From the NCBI GenBank assembly GCA_902766435.1, contig CACXDM010000137.1, positions 1 through 37,309 on the forward strand: 37,309 nt of DNA, given 5' to 3'. Both the position numbers and the translations under genes were made by a program. The DNA comes from an uncultured Erysipelotrichaceae bacterium (GTDB taxonomy: Bacteria; Bacillota_I; Bacilli_A; Erysipelotrichales; Erysipelotrichaceae). Positions 16,859 to 24,200 of this stretch are shown here, one piece after another (the stretch's first letter is position 1; the number at the start of each line of letters is the position of its first letter). The notes beneath the pieces are model-generated. The model had not been told where the DNA came from and searched no databases. It saw only the letters and a program-made list of their open reading frames with translations.

Positions 16859-18130
16859 ATGAAAGTTACGTTTTATTTTGTAAGACATGGCGAGACGCTG
16901 TTTAACCGGAAAGGCAGAATCCAGGGAGTATGTGACTCTCCTTTGACCGGAAACGGGATAAAGCAGGCTGAAAAGGCCGGTGAGGCACTGAAGGAGATCT
17001 ATTTCGACCGTGCCTATGTGTCACCGAGTGAGCGGGCGATGGATACAGCCGAACTTATTCTGAACGGAAGAAAGACGGAGGCAGTGATTACCGACGGTCT
17101 TCATGAGTTTGATTTCGGCAGATTTGAAGGGACGAGATTCACTTCCCATCCCGACGAGATCAGGCGCTGTTTTGATCTCCGTGATTTTTCATCGGTGGAA
17201 GGTGAAACGGAAGCTGATGCCGCAGCGAGAATCCGGGAAACACTTGACCGTATTACGGCGAGATGTGAAGATGGTGACCGGGTGCTGATTGTATCCCACG
17301 GCATGCTGGAGATGATTGCGGCAAAGTCACTGATGGGTGTTGATCTGAATGAAGTGCAGAAAAAGAAAACCGCTTCCGGCAAAGATGTGATTCCCAACGG
17401 CGGGATTATGGTGTTCACATGGGAAGATGGTGTGTATACATTAGTATCAGCGCCTGCAGAACCCGGGAAATTCAAAGCGCCTGAAGAAGACAAAACGGTT
17501 CATTTTGTCTATGTCAGACATGGCGAAACAAGCTTTAACATGTGGAACAGAATGCAGGGGGCCTGCGATTCTCCGCTGACATCCCATGGCATTGCCCAGG
17601 CAAAGATGGCGGCAGATGCGCTCCGTCATATCCATTTTGACAGGATCTATACTTCCACCAGCAAGCGGACCCGTGACACGGCTGAGATGATTGCCGCACC
17701 GCATCATATCCGTCCCATCCTTGAAAAGGGACTGAAAGAAGTCAGTTTCGGGGATTTTGACGGAATCGTCAGAGATTCATGGCAGAAGGAAATCGGGCGC
17801 AGACATGAAACCGAGACATGGGGTGATGTCGGCGGTGAGGACAAGGAAGAAGTCAGGGAAAGAATCTTTGCCACAATGAACAAGATCATTACCCGGGCAA
17901 AAAATGATGAAACGATTCTGCTTGTCTCACACGGGACATATTATCTCAACATGCTGGAAGAACTGTTCGGAATGAACAGGAAGACATATTTTGAAAATGC
18001 CATGAAGGAAGGCAGACAGGCAATGCCGAACGGAGGCATCTTCGAATTCGATTATGTTAACGGGAAATATGAAATCATCACACCGATGACTTCACCCGAG
18101 GATTTTGATATCAGGAAAGGAAACAAATGA
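16859..18130 (+). CDS. Tandem two-domain histidine phosphatase (phosphoglycerate mutase family)
   Basis: 423 aa protein made of two complete histidine-phosphatase (PGM-like) domains, about residues 1-205 and 215-423. Each has its own RHGE motif (VRHGETLFN and VRHGETSFN), second Arg (SPSERAMDTA and TSKRTRDTA), acidic residue (LHEFDFG and LKEVSFG) and closing SHG. Both active sites therefore look usable. The halves share a CDSPLT segment and a PNGGI ending, pointing to an internal duplication. AAGGCGGTG precedes the ATG. The gene overlaps the lipoprotein gene by ATGA. The substrate is unknown; the family covers sugar-phosphate and nucleotide phosphatases as well as mutases. No signal peptide is visible, so it is cytoplasmic. 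Confidence 0.9.
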   Translation: MKVTFYFVRHGETLFNRKGRIQGVCDSPLTGNGIKQAEKAGEALKEIYFDRAYVSPSERAMDTAELILNGRKTEAVITDGLHEFDFGRFEGTRFTSHPDEIRRCFDLRDFSSVEGETEADAAARIRETLDRITARCEDGDRVLIVSHGMLEMIAAKSLMGVDLNEVQKKKTASGKDVIPNGGIMVFTWEDGVYTLVSAPAEPGKFKAPEEDKTVHFVYVRHGETSFNMWNRMQGACDSPLTSHGIAQAKMAADALRHIHFDRIYTSTSKRTRDTAEMIAAPHHIRPILEKGLKEVSFGDFDGIVRDSWQKEIGRRHETETWGDVGGEDKEEVRERIFATMNKIITRAKNDETILLVSHGTYYLNMLEELFGMNRKTYFENAMKEGRQAMPNGGIFEFDYVNGKYEIITPMTSPEDFDIRKGNK

Positions 18131-18849
18131 TGAAAAAAATACTGATTGCGGGATGCGTTCTCCTGCTGGCGGCCGGCTGTAATGCGGCGAATGATTCGTC
18201 CGCTGTATCTGTTTCTGCTTCAGTTCCGGAAGAGACGAGCAAAACAGATGAAAAACCGACACCGACACCGGAGACAAAACCGGAGGAAACACCTGCCGAA
18301 AGCGAGAAACCGGCAGACAAACAGGAAGAAGCAGGCGTCAGAACCGGCGTATGGGCTTCATATGAAGGGGATTCACTGACAAGATACTTCGTGTTTGACA
18401 ATGAAATGCACGGCCATGATTTTGACAGCACCAGTGGCAAAAGCATGGATTTCCGTTATGAGATTGACGGCGACACAATCATCTTCTACATGGGTGAAGA
18501 CGAGAATGTCGTATCCGCGATCTTCCAGAAATCAGATGCTGAGCATATGGAAGTCACATGGGACTACGGTTCTGTTGAGACAATGGAATGGGTCAGGGAA
18601 TATGATGAGAATCTGACCATTTACAGTTCCGAGGATCTCTGTGATCTGGCGCTGGATTACTATGTCCGCACCAACGGATCCGAACCGGCCGATTATGCGT
18701 ATGAGGATATGGACAACACCACGGTAGCCGTTCAGCTGTTTGACAACGTTGACGGTCATAATTCCACAGCCGCGTACTATATCATTGACCGCTTCACAGC
18801 CGAAGGAACAAATCAGAATTCCGGTGAAAAGATCAATTTTGCGGAATAA
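18127..18849 (+). CDS. Putative lipoprotein, unknown function
   Basis: 240 aa secreted lipoprotein. The N-terminus has two Met, two Lys, a hydrophobic run and a lipobox ending LAAGC, with the lipidated Cys at residue 18. A Pro/Thr/Glu/Lys-rich linker (about 35-75) follows. A first globular region (about 76-165) rich in beta strands begins TGVWASYEGD and looks lipocalin-like. A C-terminal region (about 170-238) contains DGHNSTAAYY, IDRFTAEGTN and the final NFAE; similar tails occur in other Firmicutes lipoproteins. I do not recognise a function. It overlaps the tandem phosphatase by ATGA, so the two share a transcript although one is cytoplasmic and one extracellular. Confidence 0.82.
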   Translation: MMKKILIAGCVLLLAAGCNAANDSSAVSVSASVPEETSKTDEKPTPTPETKPEETPAESEKPADKQEEAGVRTGVWASYEGDSLTRYFVFDNEMHGHDFDSTSGKSMDFRYEIDGDTIIFYMGEDENVVSAIFQKSDAEHMEVTWDYGSVETMEWVREYDENLTIYSSEDLCDLALDYYVRTNGSEPADYAYEDMDNTTVAVQLFDNVDGHNSTAAYYIIDRFTAEGTNQNSGEKINFAE

Positions 18850-18850
18850 G

Positions 18851-18893
18851 AAAAACTGCAGATCTCCTGAGTAAGGGAGATGCTGCAGTTTTT
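18851..18893. terminator. Bidirectional terminator between lipoprotein and citrate synthase
   Basis: An 11-bp outer stem (A5CTGCAG with CTGCAGT5) continues through ATCTCC/GGAGAT, interrupted by one bulged G, around a short loop. T-tracts are present on both strands, so it can end both convergent transcripts. Confidence 0.88.
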
Positions 18894-20269
18894 TAACGTT
18901 CTTCAACAGGGAGGTAGGCCTGATCTGTGCCGACATATTTGTATGCGGGACGCATGATCCGGTTGGCAAACTCTACTTCCTCCATGCGGTGGGCACACCA
19001 TCCGGCAACTCTTGCGATCGCAAAGATCGGTGTGTAGAGAGATTCATCGATACCGAGTATACGGTAAATCAGACCGGAGAAGAGATCCATGTTCGCGCAC
19101 ATGTTCTTTGCGTTTCCCTTGACTTCGAGGAAGACTTCCGGCGCAAGCTTTTCAATCAGACAAAGCATTTCGTGCTGAGGACCGAGTCCCTTTTCATAAG
19201 CGAGATCACGTGAGTACTTTTTGAGAATCTGCGCTCTCGGGTCGGAAAGGGTATATACGGCGTGACCTACACCGTAAATCAGTCCGCTTCTGTCGGATGC
19301 CTGCCGGAGAAGTATTTTACGGAGGTAATCCTTTACTTCTTCCTCATCATATGGGTAACTGACATGGGCCATGATATCATCAAGCTGATGCATGACTTTC
19401 AGGTTTGCGCCGCCGTGTTTGGGTCCTTTGAGGGAACAGATTGCGGAGGCAATGGCGCTGTATGTATCCGTGCCCGTACTGGAGAGAACACGGTTGGCGA
19501 ATGTACTGTTGTTTCCTCCGCCATGGTCGGCGTGGACCATCAGACAAAGATCGAGAAGCTTCGCCTCTGCCTTTGTGTATTCCTGGTCGGGACGGTAGGT
19601 CGCAAGAATATGTTCGGCAGTGGAGATGCCGGATTTCGGATAATGGAAATAGAGTGATTCGTGATGGTAGGCATGCCGGCTGATCTGATAGGCGTAGACC
19701 ATCATTGTCGGCATCTGGGCAATCATATTCACCGACTGGACAAGGATATTCTCAAGAGAAGTATCATCCGCGTTTTCATCATAGCTGTACATCGCCAGAA
19801 CGGATCTTGCCATCTTGTTCATAATGTTGGGTGAAGGTGCGCTGAGAATCATTGTTTCGGCAAAACCGGCAGGAAGTTCGCGGTGATCTTCGAGCATTGC
19901 CTTAAATGATTTCAGTTCATCTTCAGTCGGCAGGGAACCGAACAGAAGCAGCCAGACAACTTCTTCAAACATGAATCTGTCATTGTTCATGGCTTCTTCA
20001 ACAAGTTCATCAAGACTGATTCCGCGGTAGACAAGCTTTCCTTCCGCCGGAATGATATTTCCGTTTTCATCTTTTTTATAACCGCGGACATCACAAATAT
20101 TTGTGAGACCGGCAAGGACACCGGTACCGTCACTGTTTCTGAGACCGCGTTTGACACCGAGCTGTTCGCTGATCTCGGGATCAAGAAAATTGTTTCTTCT
20201 GTATTCATCACAGAGTCTTGTGAGATCTTCTTTTGTAATGTCGTGGATATCCGGATAGATTCTGGACAT
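18893..20269 (-). CDS. gltA: Citrate synthase
   Basis: 458 aa citrate synthase condensing acetyl-CoA and oxaloacetate. The catalytic residues are recognisable: His in KGPKHGGAN, His in YGVGHAVY, and Asp in NMDLFSG. The AHADHGGG-like segment MHADHGGGNNSTF is typical of the clostridial-type enzyme. Start: the ATG at 20269 has GGGAGG a few bases upstream on the minus strand; ten extra in-frame codons upstream would sit across that ribosome site. It diverges from aconitase, sharing a 131-base control region. No isocitrate dehydrogenase gene is in the window. Supplying citrate for glutamate synthesis is the usual role in a fermenter; this is inference. Confidence 0.94.
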   Translation of the reverse strand: MSRIYPDIHDITKEDLTRLCDEYRRNNFLDPEISEQLGVKRGLRNSDGTGVLAGLTNICDVRGYKKDENGNIIPAEGKLVYRGISLDELVEEAMNNDRFMFEEVVWLLLFGSLPTEDELKSFKAMLEDHRELPAGFAETMILSAPSPNIMNKMARSVLAMYSYDENADDTSLENILVQSVNMIAQMPTMMVYAYQISRHAYHHESLYFHYPKSGISTAEHILATYRPDQEYTKAEAKLLDLCLMVHADHGGGNNSTFANRVLSSTGTDTYSAIASAICSLKGPKHGGANLKVMHQLDDIMAHVSYPYDEEEVKDYLRKILLRQASDRSGLIYGVGHAVYTLSDPRAQILKKYSRDLAYEKGLGPQHEMLCLIEKLAPEVFLEVKGNAKNMCANMDLFSGLIYRILGIDESLYTPIFAIARVAGWCAHRMEEVEFANRIMRPAYKYVGTDQAYLPVEER

Positions 20270-20292
20270 GATGCACCTCCCATAACCGTATG

Positions 20293-20305
20293 AATACATT
20301 GTATT
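20293..20305. promoter_or_regulatory. Palindrome over the citrate synthase -10 (candidate operator)
   Basis: AATACATTGTATT is a perfect 13-base dyad that contains the minus-strand TACAAT. A related ATTGTA/TACAAT dyad covers the aconitase -10 about 70 bases away. Could be an operator pair or a by-product of the -10 sequence itself. Confidence 0.35.
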
Positions 20306-20325
20306 GAAAGGATTTTCAAAATCAA
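20298..20325 (-). promoter_or_regulatory. Citrate synthase promoter
   Basis: On the minus strand TTGATT (20320-20325), a 16-base spacer and TACAAT (20298-20303) make a good sigma-A-type promoter, 29 bases before the start codon. Confidence 0.6.
20311..20323. promoter_or_regulatory. Palindrome GATTTTCAAAATC in the divergent control region
   Basis: A perfect 13-base dyad between and partly over the citrate synthase -35. Position would suit a repressor. The core is shorter by two bases than a CodY box, so I do not assign a regulator. Confidence 0.35.
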
Positions 20326-20332
20326 GATGTAA

Positions 20333-20357
20333 ATTCTTTCAGATATTTGAAAAGAAT
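20333..20357. promoter_or_regulatory. Interrupted dyad over the aconitase -35
   Basis: ATTCTTT (20333-20339) pairs with AAAGAAT (20351-20357), 7 perfect arms around an 11-base centre. It contains the aconitase -35 TTGAAA. Candidate operator. Confidence 0.3.
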
Positions 20358-20374
20358 GAATAATTGTATACAAT
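20347..20374 (+). promoter_or_regulatory. Aconitase promoter
   Basis: TTGAAA (20347-20352), a 16-base spacer and TACAAT (20369-20374). The -10 is the right half of a perfect 12-base palindrome ATTGTATACAAT (20363-20374). Confidence 0.6.
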
Positions 20375-20400
20375 GATTGAGTAATCATGGAGGCATATAT

Positions 20401-22632
20401 ATGAAATTATACGCAGAACCGGTCGTGATCAGAAACGGCAGACCTGAAGCGGCAGCGGATTCAGACAGAGACACCGGCAGGGATCTGACACTGACGGGAA
20501 GAATTCTGAAGGCGCATAACGTCAGAGAAGACGGTGATCTGTACCATATCCGTTTTGACTCACTGACATCACATGATATTACGTATGTCGGCATCATCCA
20601 GACGGCAAGAGCATCCGGCATGAAGAAGTTTCCCATGCCTTATGTACTGACAAACTGCCACAATACACTTTGTGCGGTAGGCGGGACAATCAATGAGGAT
20701 GATCATCAGTTTGCGCTTTCCGCAGCGCATAAATACGGCGGTATCTATGTACCTCCCTGCATGGCAGTCATTCACAGCTACAACAGGGAAATGATGACGG
20801 GATGCGGCAGAATGATTCTCGGTTCTGATTCACATACAAGATACGGTGCTCTCGGCACAATGGGTGTCGGTGAAGGCGGCGGGGAACTGGCAAAACAGCT
20901 GGTCGGCCATACGTATGACATCAAAAGACCTGAGACTGTTCTGATCTATATGCACGGAACGCCGAAACCCGGTGTGGGACCTCACGATGTGGCTCTTGCG
21001 CTGATCAAAGAGGTTTATGACAACGGATTCGTGAAAAACCGTTCGATGGAATTTGCCGGTCCGGGTATTGCCTCACTTTCTCAGGATTTCCGTAACGGGA
21101 TTGATGTCATGACGACGGAAACCACGTGCTGGTCAAGTATCTGGGAAACGGATGAGAAAACACGGGAGTATTACCGGATTCACCAAAGGGAAGATGATTA
21201 CCGTGAACTGAAAATCAGTGAAGGGGCATATTATGAGGCGTGGATTGATCTTGATCTTTCCGAAATCGAATGCATGATCGCTCTGCCGATGCATCCGAGC
21301 TATGCTCTGCCGATCCGTCAGCTTAAGGAAGATCCCTATACCATACTTAAGCAGGCACAGGACAGAGCCAATGCGCAGCTTGGCGGTAAGGCGGAAATGG
21401 ATCTTGTCGGCAAGATCGGTCCGGACGGAAATATCCGCGTGGATCAGGGAATAATCGCCGGCTGTTCGGGCGGCGTATATGAAAATATCGTTCAGGCTTC
21501 CGAAATTCTCAAAGGAGGCAGCTGCGGAAGCGGTGAATTCAAGCTTTCGGTATATCCGGATTCGATGCCGGCATACAAGGCTTTGGCGCAGAAAGGTGTT
21601 CTGACGGATATGATCAGTACCGGAGCGGTATGGCGTGAGGCATTCTGCGGCCCTTGTTTCGGTGCCGGAGACACACCTGCCAACGGTGAACTGTCCATCC
21701 GTCATACAACGAGAAACTTCCCCAACCGGGAAGGCTCAAAGCCGGGTGAAGGTCAGATTTCCGCAGTTGCTCTTATGGACGCAAGATCCATAGCGGCAAC
21801 GGCACTGAATCAGGGAGTACTGACAGCAGCGACCGAACTCGATCTGCCGCCTCTCAGCACTGAACCGGGAAGCTTTGATCCCTCGATTTATGAAAAACGT
21901 GTTTACAGCGGATATGGGAAAGAAGAGCCGGAATATGAACTCAGATTCGGACCGAATATCAAGGACTGGCCTGAACAGCCGCGTCTTACACAGGATATTC
22001 TGCTGAAGATCGTGACACATATTGGCGATCCCGTCACAACAACGGATGAACTGATCCCTTCCGGGGAAACCTCCAGCTTCCGCTCCAACCCGCTGCGTCT
22101 TGCGGAATTTACGCTTTCCCGCCGTGATCCTTCCTATGTCGCAAAGGCAAAAGCGGTTCAGGCTGTTGAACAGGCAAGAAAAGAAGGAAATCTGACGGAC
22201 GAAGTACAGCATACTGAAGCAGTCCTGAAGAATTCGGGAATAGCCTGTGATCTTTCTTCCACTGTCATCGGCAGCGCGCTGTATGCCGTTAAACCGGGAG
22301 ACGGGTCTGCCCGTGAACAGGCTGCTTCCTGTCAGCGTGTACTTGGCGGAGCGGCGAACTTTGCCCGGGAATACGCCACAAAGAGATACCGTTCCAACTG
22401 CATCAACTGGGGTATTCTTCCGTTCCTCAGTGAAGACAGTCAGCTTCTTTCGGAAGGGACATGGGTATTTGTAAAGAATATCCGGGACAGTCTGAAAGGG
22501 GAAAAGATTGAAGCGTATGCCGTTAAGGACGACAATGCGGTGAAGGTGAATCTTTCGCTCGGTGATCTTACAAGTGAAGAAGCGGAAATACTCCGTGAAG
22601 GATGCCTGATCAACTTCTATCAGAACAACTGA
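20401..22632 (+). CDS. Aconitate hydratase, clostridial type
   Basis: 743 aa aconitase-family hydratase that would isomerise citrate to isocitrate with a [4Fe-4S] cluster. The cluster cysteines are in GCSGG (about residue 358) and CGPCFG (about residue 416). The substrate-loop motif GSDSHTRYGALGTMGVGEGG and the SCGSGEFKL segment are present. The C-terminal swivel domain is recognisable by NWGILPF. The roughly 740-residue form resembles the clostridial hydratase branch more than the about 900-residue AcnA. Start: GGAGG at 20389-20393 serves the ATG at 20401. Divergence from citrate synthase strongly supports a citrate pathway role rather than another hydro-lyase of the family. Confidence 0.9.
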   Translation: MKLYAEPVVIRNGRPEAAADSDRDTGRDLTLTGRILKAHNVREDGDLYHIRFDSLTSHDITYVGIIQTARASGMKKFPMPYVLTNCHNTLCAVGGTINEDDHQFALSAAHKYGGIYVPPCMAVIHSYNREMMTGCGRMILGSDSHTRYGALGTMGVGEGGGELAKQLVGHTYDIKRPETVLIYMHGTPKPGVGPHDVALALIKEVYDNGFVKNRSMEFAGPGIASLSQDFRNGIDVMTTETTCWSSIWETDEKTREYYRIHQREDDYRELKISEGAYYEAWIDLDLSEIECMIALPMHPSYALPIRQLKEDPYTILKQAQDRANAQLGGKAEMDLVGKIGPDGNIRVDQGIIAGCSGGVYENIVQASEILKGGSCGSGEFKLSVYPDSMPAYKALAQKGVLTDMISTGAVWREAFCGPCFGAGDTPANGELSIRHTTRNFPNREGSKPGEGQISAVALMDARSIAATALNQGVLTAATELDLPPLSTEPGSFDPSIYEKRVYSGYGKEEPEYELRFGPNIKDWPEQPRLTQDILLKIVTHIGDPVTTTDELIPSGETSSFRSNPLRLAEFTLSRRDPSYVAKAKAVQAVEQARKEGNLTDEVQHTEAVLKNSGIACDLSSTVIGSALYAVKPGDGSAREQAASCQRVLGGAANFAREYATKRYRSNCINWGILPFLSEDSQLLSEGTWVFVKNIRDSLKGEKIEAYAVKDDNAVKVNLSLGDLTSEEAEILREGCLINFYQNN

Positions 22633-22640
22633 AGCAAATG

Positions 22641-22670
22641 AAAGAACTGACCGTGTGATCAGTTCTTTTT
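22641..22670 (+). terminator. Terminator after aconitase, overlapping the esterase 3' end
   Basis: A perfect 10-bp stem AAAGAACTGA/TCAGTTCTTT with an 8-base loop, continuing into TT. The right arm includes the stop codon of the convergent esterase gene; it may also act on the minus strand. Confidence 0.8.
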
Positions 22671-23447
22671 AAACAGTTCGGGATAAAGAAATTCAATCAT
22701 GGCAGGGAACGCCTTTTCCCAGCTGGCTTCGGAATGTGTGCCGTTGACGATCAGCCTCGGATAGGTTATACATCCTGCGGTTTCATAGAGATGACTGATA
22801 TCGAGCATCAGATCAACAGCTCTGACCAGATCGTTCTTGCGTCCTGTCTCACGCGAGCCGATATCAATATAGACACGGGACGCTTTAAAGTCTGTGTCAG
22901 TGATCAGTTTCCTGATATCTGCGGCACAGAAATATGTCGCAGGGGATACACACGCTGCTTTGGAATATACATCGTTGTATGCGGCGATACAGTACTCGGC
23001 CATCAGTCCGCCCATGGAACTGCCGCCGATACCGACATGGTCACGTCCGCTGTGGATCCGGTACCGCTTTTCACATTCCGGTTTTAAGACTTCAGCAAAC
23101 CACTTCGCTGTAATTCTGCCTTCCGGTCTGATGTCATCCGAATCCCATTTCGTCTTTACGGCAGGATACGGACAATACTCATCCATGCGTTTTGAACCGG
23201 TATGATTGCAGTCCTGACCGATGACGACAAGGTCAATCCCGGTCTTTTCGAGATACTCTTTGATGCCCCAGCATTTGCCGTACGTCGCCACTTCATCAAA
23301 GAAGAGATTATGACCGTCAAACATATACAGGACATCATATTTTTTCCGTTTGTTTTTACTGTAGCTGTCCGGCAGACAGACCCAGATCTGTCTCGGATTC
23401 TGTGACAGAGGTGAAATGTCAAGGGTGAAGGTTTCAACGAGTGCCAT
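22659..23447 (-). CDS. Alpha/beta-hydrolase esterase (esterase D/Fes-like)
   Basis: 262 aa alpha/beta hydrolase of the putative-esterase (esterase D, Fes/IroE-like) family. The opening strand RQIWVCLPDSY, the YDVLYMFDGHNLF motif, the nucleophile elbow GGSSMGGL and a late NGTHSEASWEKAF segment with the catalytic His fit the fold. An Asp between them completes the likely triad. It has no signal peptide, so it is cytoplasmic. The substrate is unknown; carboxylic esters and thioesters are typical. GGGAGG lies just upstream of the ATG on the minus strand. It overlaps plsY by 14 bases and is therefore probably co-expressed with it. Confidence 0.84.
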   Translation of the reverse strand: MALVETFTLDISPLSQNPRQIWVCLPDSYSKNKRKKYDVLYMFDGHNLFFDEVATYGKCWGIKEYLEKTGIDLVVIGQDCNHTGSKRMDEYCPYPAVKTKWDSDDIRPEGRITAKWFAEVLKPECEKRYRIHSGRDHVGIGGSSMGGLMAEYCIAAYNDVYSKAACVSPATYFCAADIRKLITDTDFKASRVYIDIGSRETGRKNDLVRAVDLMLDISHLYETAGCITYPRLIVNGTHSEASWEKAFPAMIEFLYPELFKKN

Positions 23448-24066
23448 TTTGACCTCCCATCCATTTGATCTTGTTTTCGGTACCGTTCATGATCCGTTTG
23501 ATGTTGTCCTTATGACGGTATGTGACAAAGCACCAGAGTATCAGAAGAGAGATACTGACGGAAAGATCGCATCCGCTGAAGAAGGAAGCGACAGCTTCAA
23601 TCAGAATGGCGCAGATTGAAGAGATGGAGACGGTTTTCGTCAGATAGAGGATAACAAAGAAGCTGATGACAGGAAGCAGAAACTGCATGAATATGTTTCC
23701 GGTGATCAGCAACGCAATACCGAGAAAAAAACCGAATGACGTAGCGACTGCCTTACCGCCTCTGAACTGGGCGAAAACAGGGAAGCAGTGTCCGAAACAA
23801 CTTGCCAGTCCGGCATAGATTTCCGTACCGGGCGCGATATAATGCGCGATCAGCATGGAAAAGAATGCTTTCAGCGCATCAAGTACCGTTACGGCAACAG
23901 CTGCCGGTTTTCCAAGTACTCTTCCGGCGTTGGATGCGCCGAGATTTCCGGAACCTTCTGTACGGATATCTTTATGGTAAAACACCTTCCCGATCACAAG
24001 TGCCCAGGGAACCGATCCGAACAGATAGCTGATCAGGATTACAAGCACGATTTTCAAGTAGTCCAT
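23434..24066 (-). CDS. plsY: Acyl-phosphate:glycerol-3-phosphate acyltransferase PlsY
   Basis: 210 aa membrane enzyme that transfers the acyl group from acyl-phosphate to glycerol-3-phosphate, the first step of phospholipid synthesis with PlsX. The three conserved motifs are present: GSGNLGASN near residue 38, FRGGKAVAT near 101, and a TYRHKDNIKRIMNGTE tail. Five hydrophobic helices are visible. Start: GGAGG followed by TATTTT precedes the ATG at 24066; ten more upstream codons lack support. Its position divergent from parE-parC matches the B. subtilis arrangement. It overlaps the esterase by 14 bases. Confidence 0.94.
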   Translation of the reverse strand: MDYLKIVLVILISYLFGSVPWALVIGKVFYHKDIRTEGSGNLGASNAGRVLGKPAAVAVTVLDALKAFFSMLIAHYIAPGTEIYAGLASCFGHCFPVFAQFRGGKAVATSFGFFLGIALLITGNIFMQFLLPVISFFVILYLTKTVSISSICAILIEAVASFFSGCDLSVSISLLILWCFVTYRHKDNIKRIMNGTENKIKWMGGQNGTR

Positions 24067-24086
24067 AAAATACCTCCGACGGAAAC

Positions 24087-24095
24087 ATTCTATCA
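24087..24095 (-). promoter_or_regulatory. Extended -10 promoter for plsY
   Basis: On the minus strand TGATAGAAT matches an extended -10 (TGnTATAAT, one mismatch) 21 bases before the plsY ATG. No good -35 is seen, as is common for extended -10 promoters. Confidence 0.45.
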
Positions 24096-24166
24096 CAAAT
24101 CAGACAGGTGTATCCGCGGGGCTTTTCCAACCTTGATTTCTTCTTTGTGAAAACGTGTGGTTTCTT

Positions 24167-24175
24167 TGATATAAT
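24167..24175 (+). promoter_or_regulatory. Extended -10 promoter of the parE-parC-yqeH-rsfS operon
   Basis: TGATATAAT is a perfect extended -10. TTGTGA at 24145-24150 (19-base spacer) is a weak -35. The parE ATG is 26 bases downstream, with AGGAG at 24186-24190. Confidence 0.65.
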
Positions 24176-24200
24176 ACTGACGTTCAGGAGATTTTTGCGA

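Noticed and set aside
20305..20360. CodY or CcpC box in the citrate synthase/aconitase region
   Set aside because: GATTTTCAAAATC is two bases shorter than the CodY box and the other site has about five mismatches; no CcpC consensus match was found. Left as generic dyads.
24108..24200. Longer N-terminus for parE
   Set aside because: The upstream in-frame codons run through the extended -10 promoter and are not conserved in ParE; the ATG at 24201 has AGGAG.
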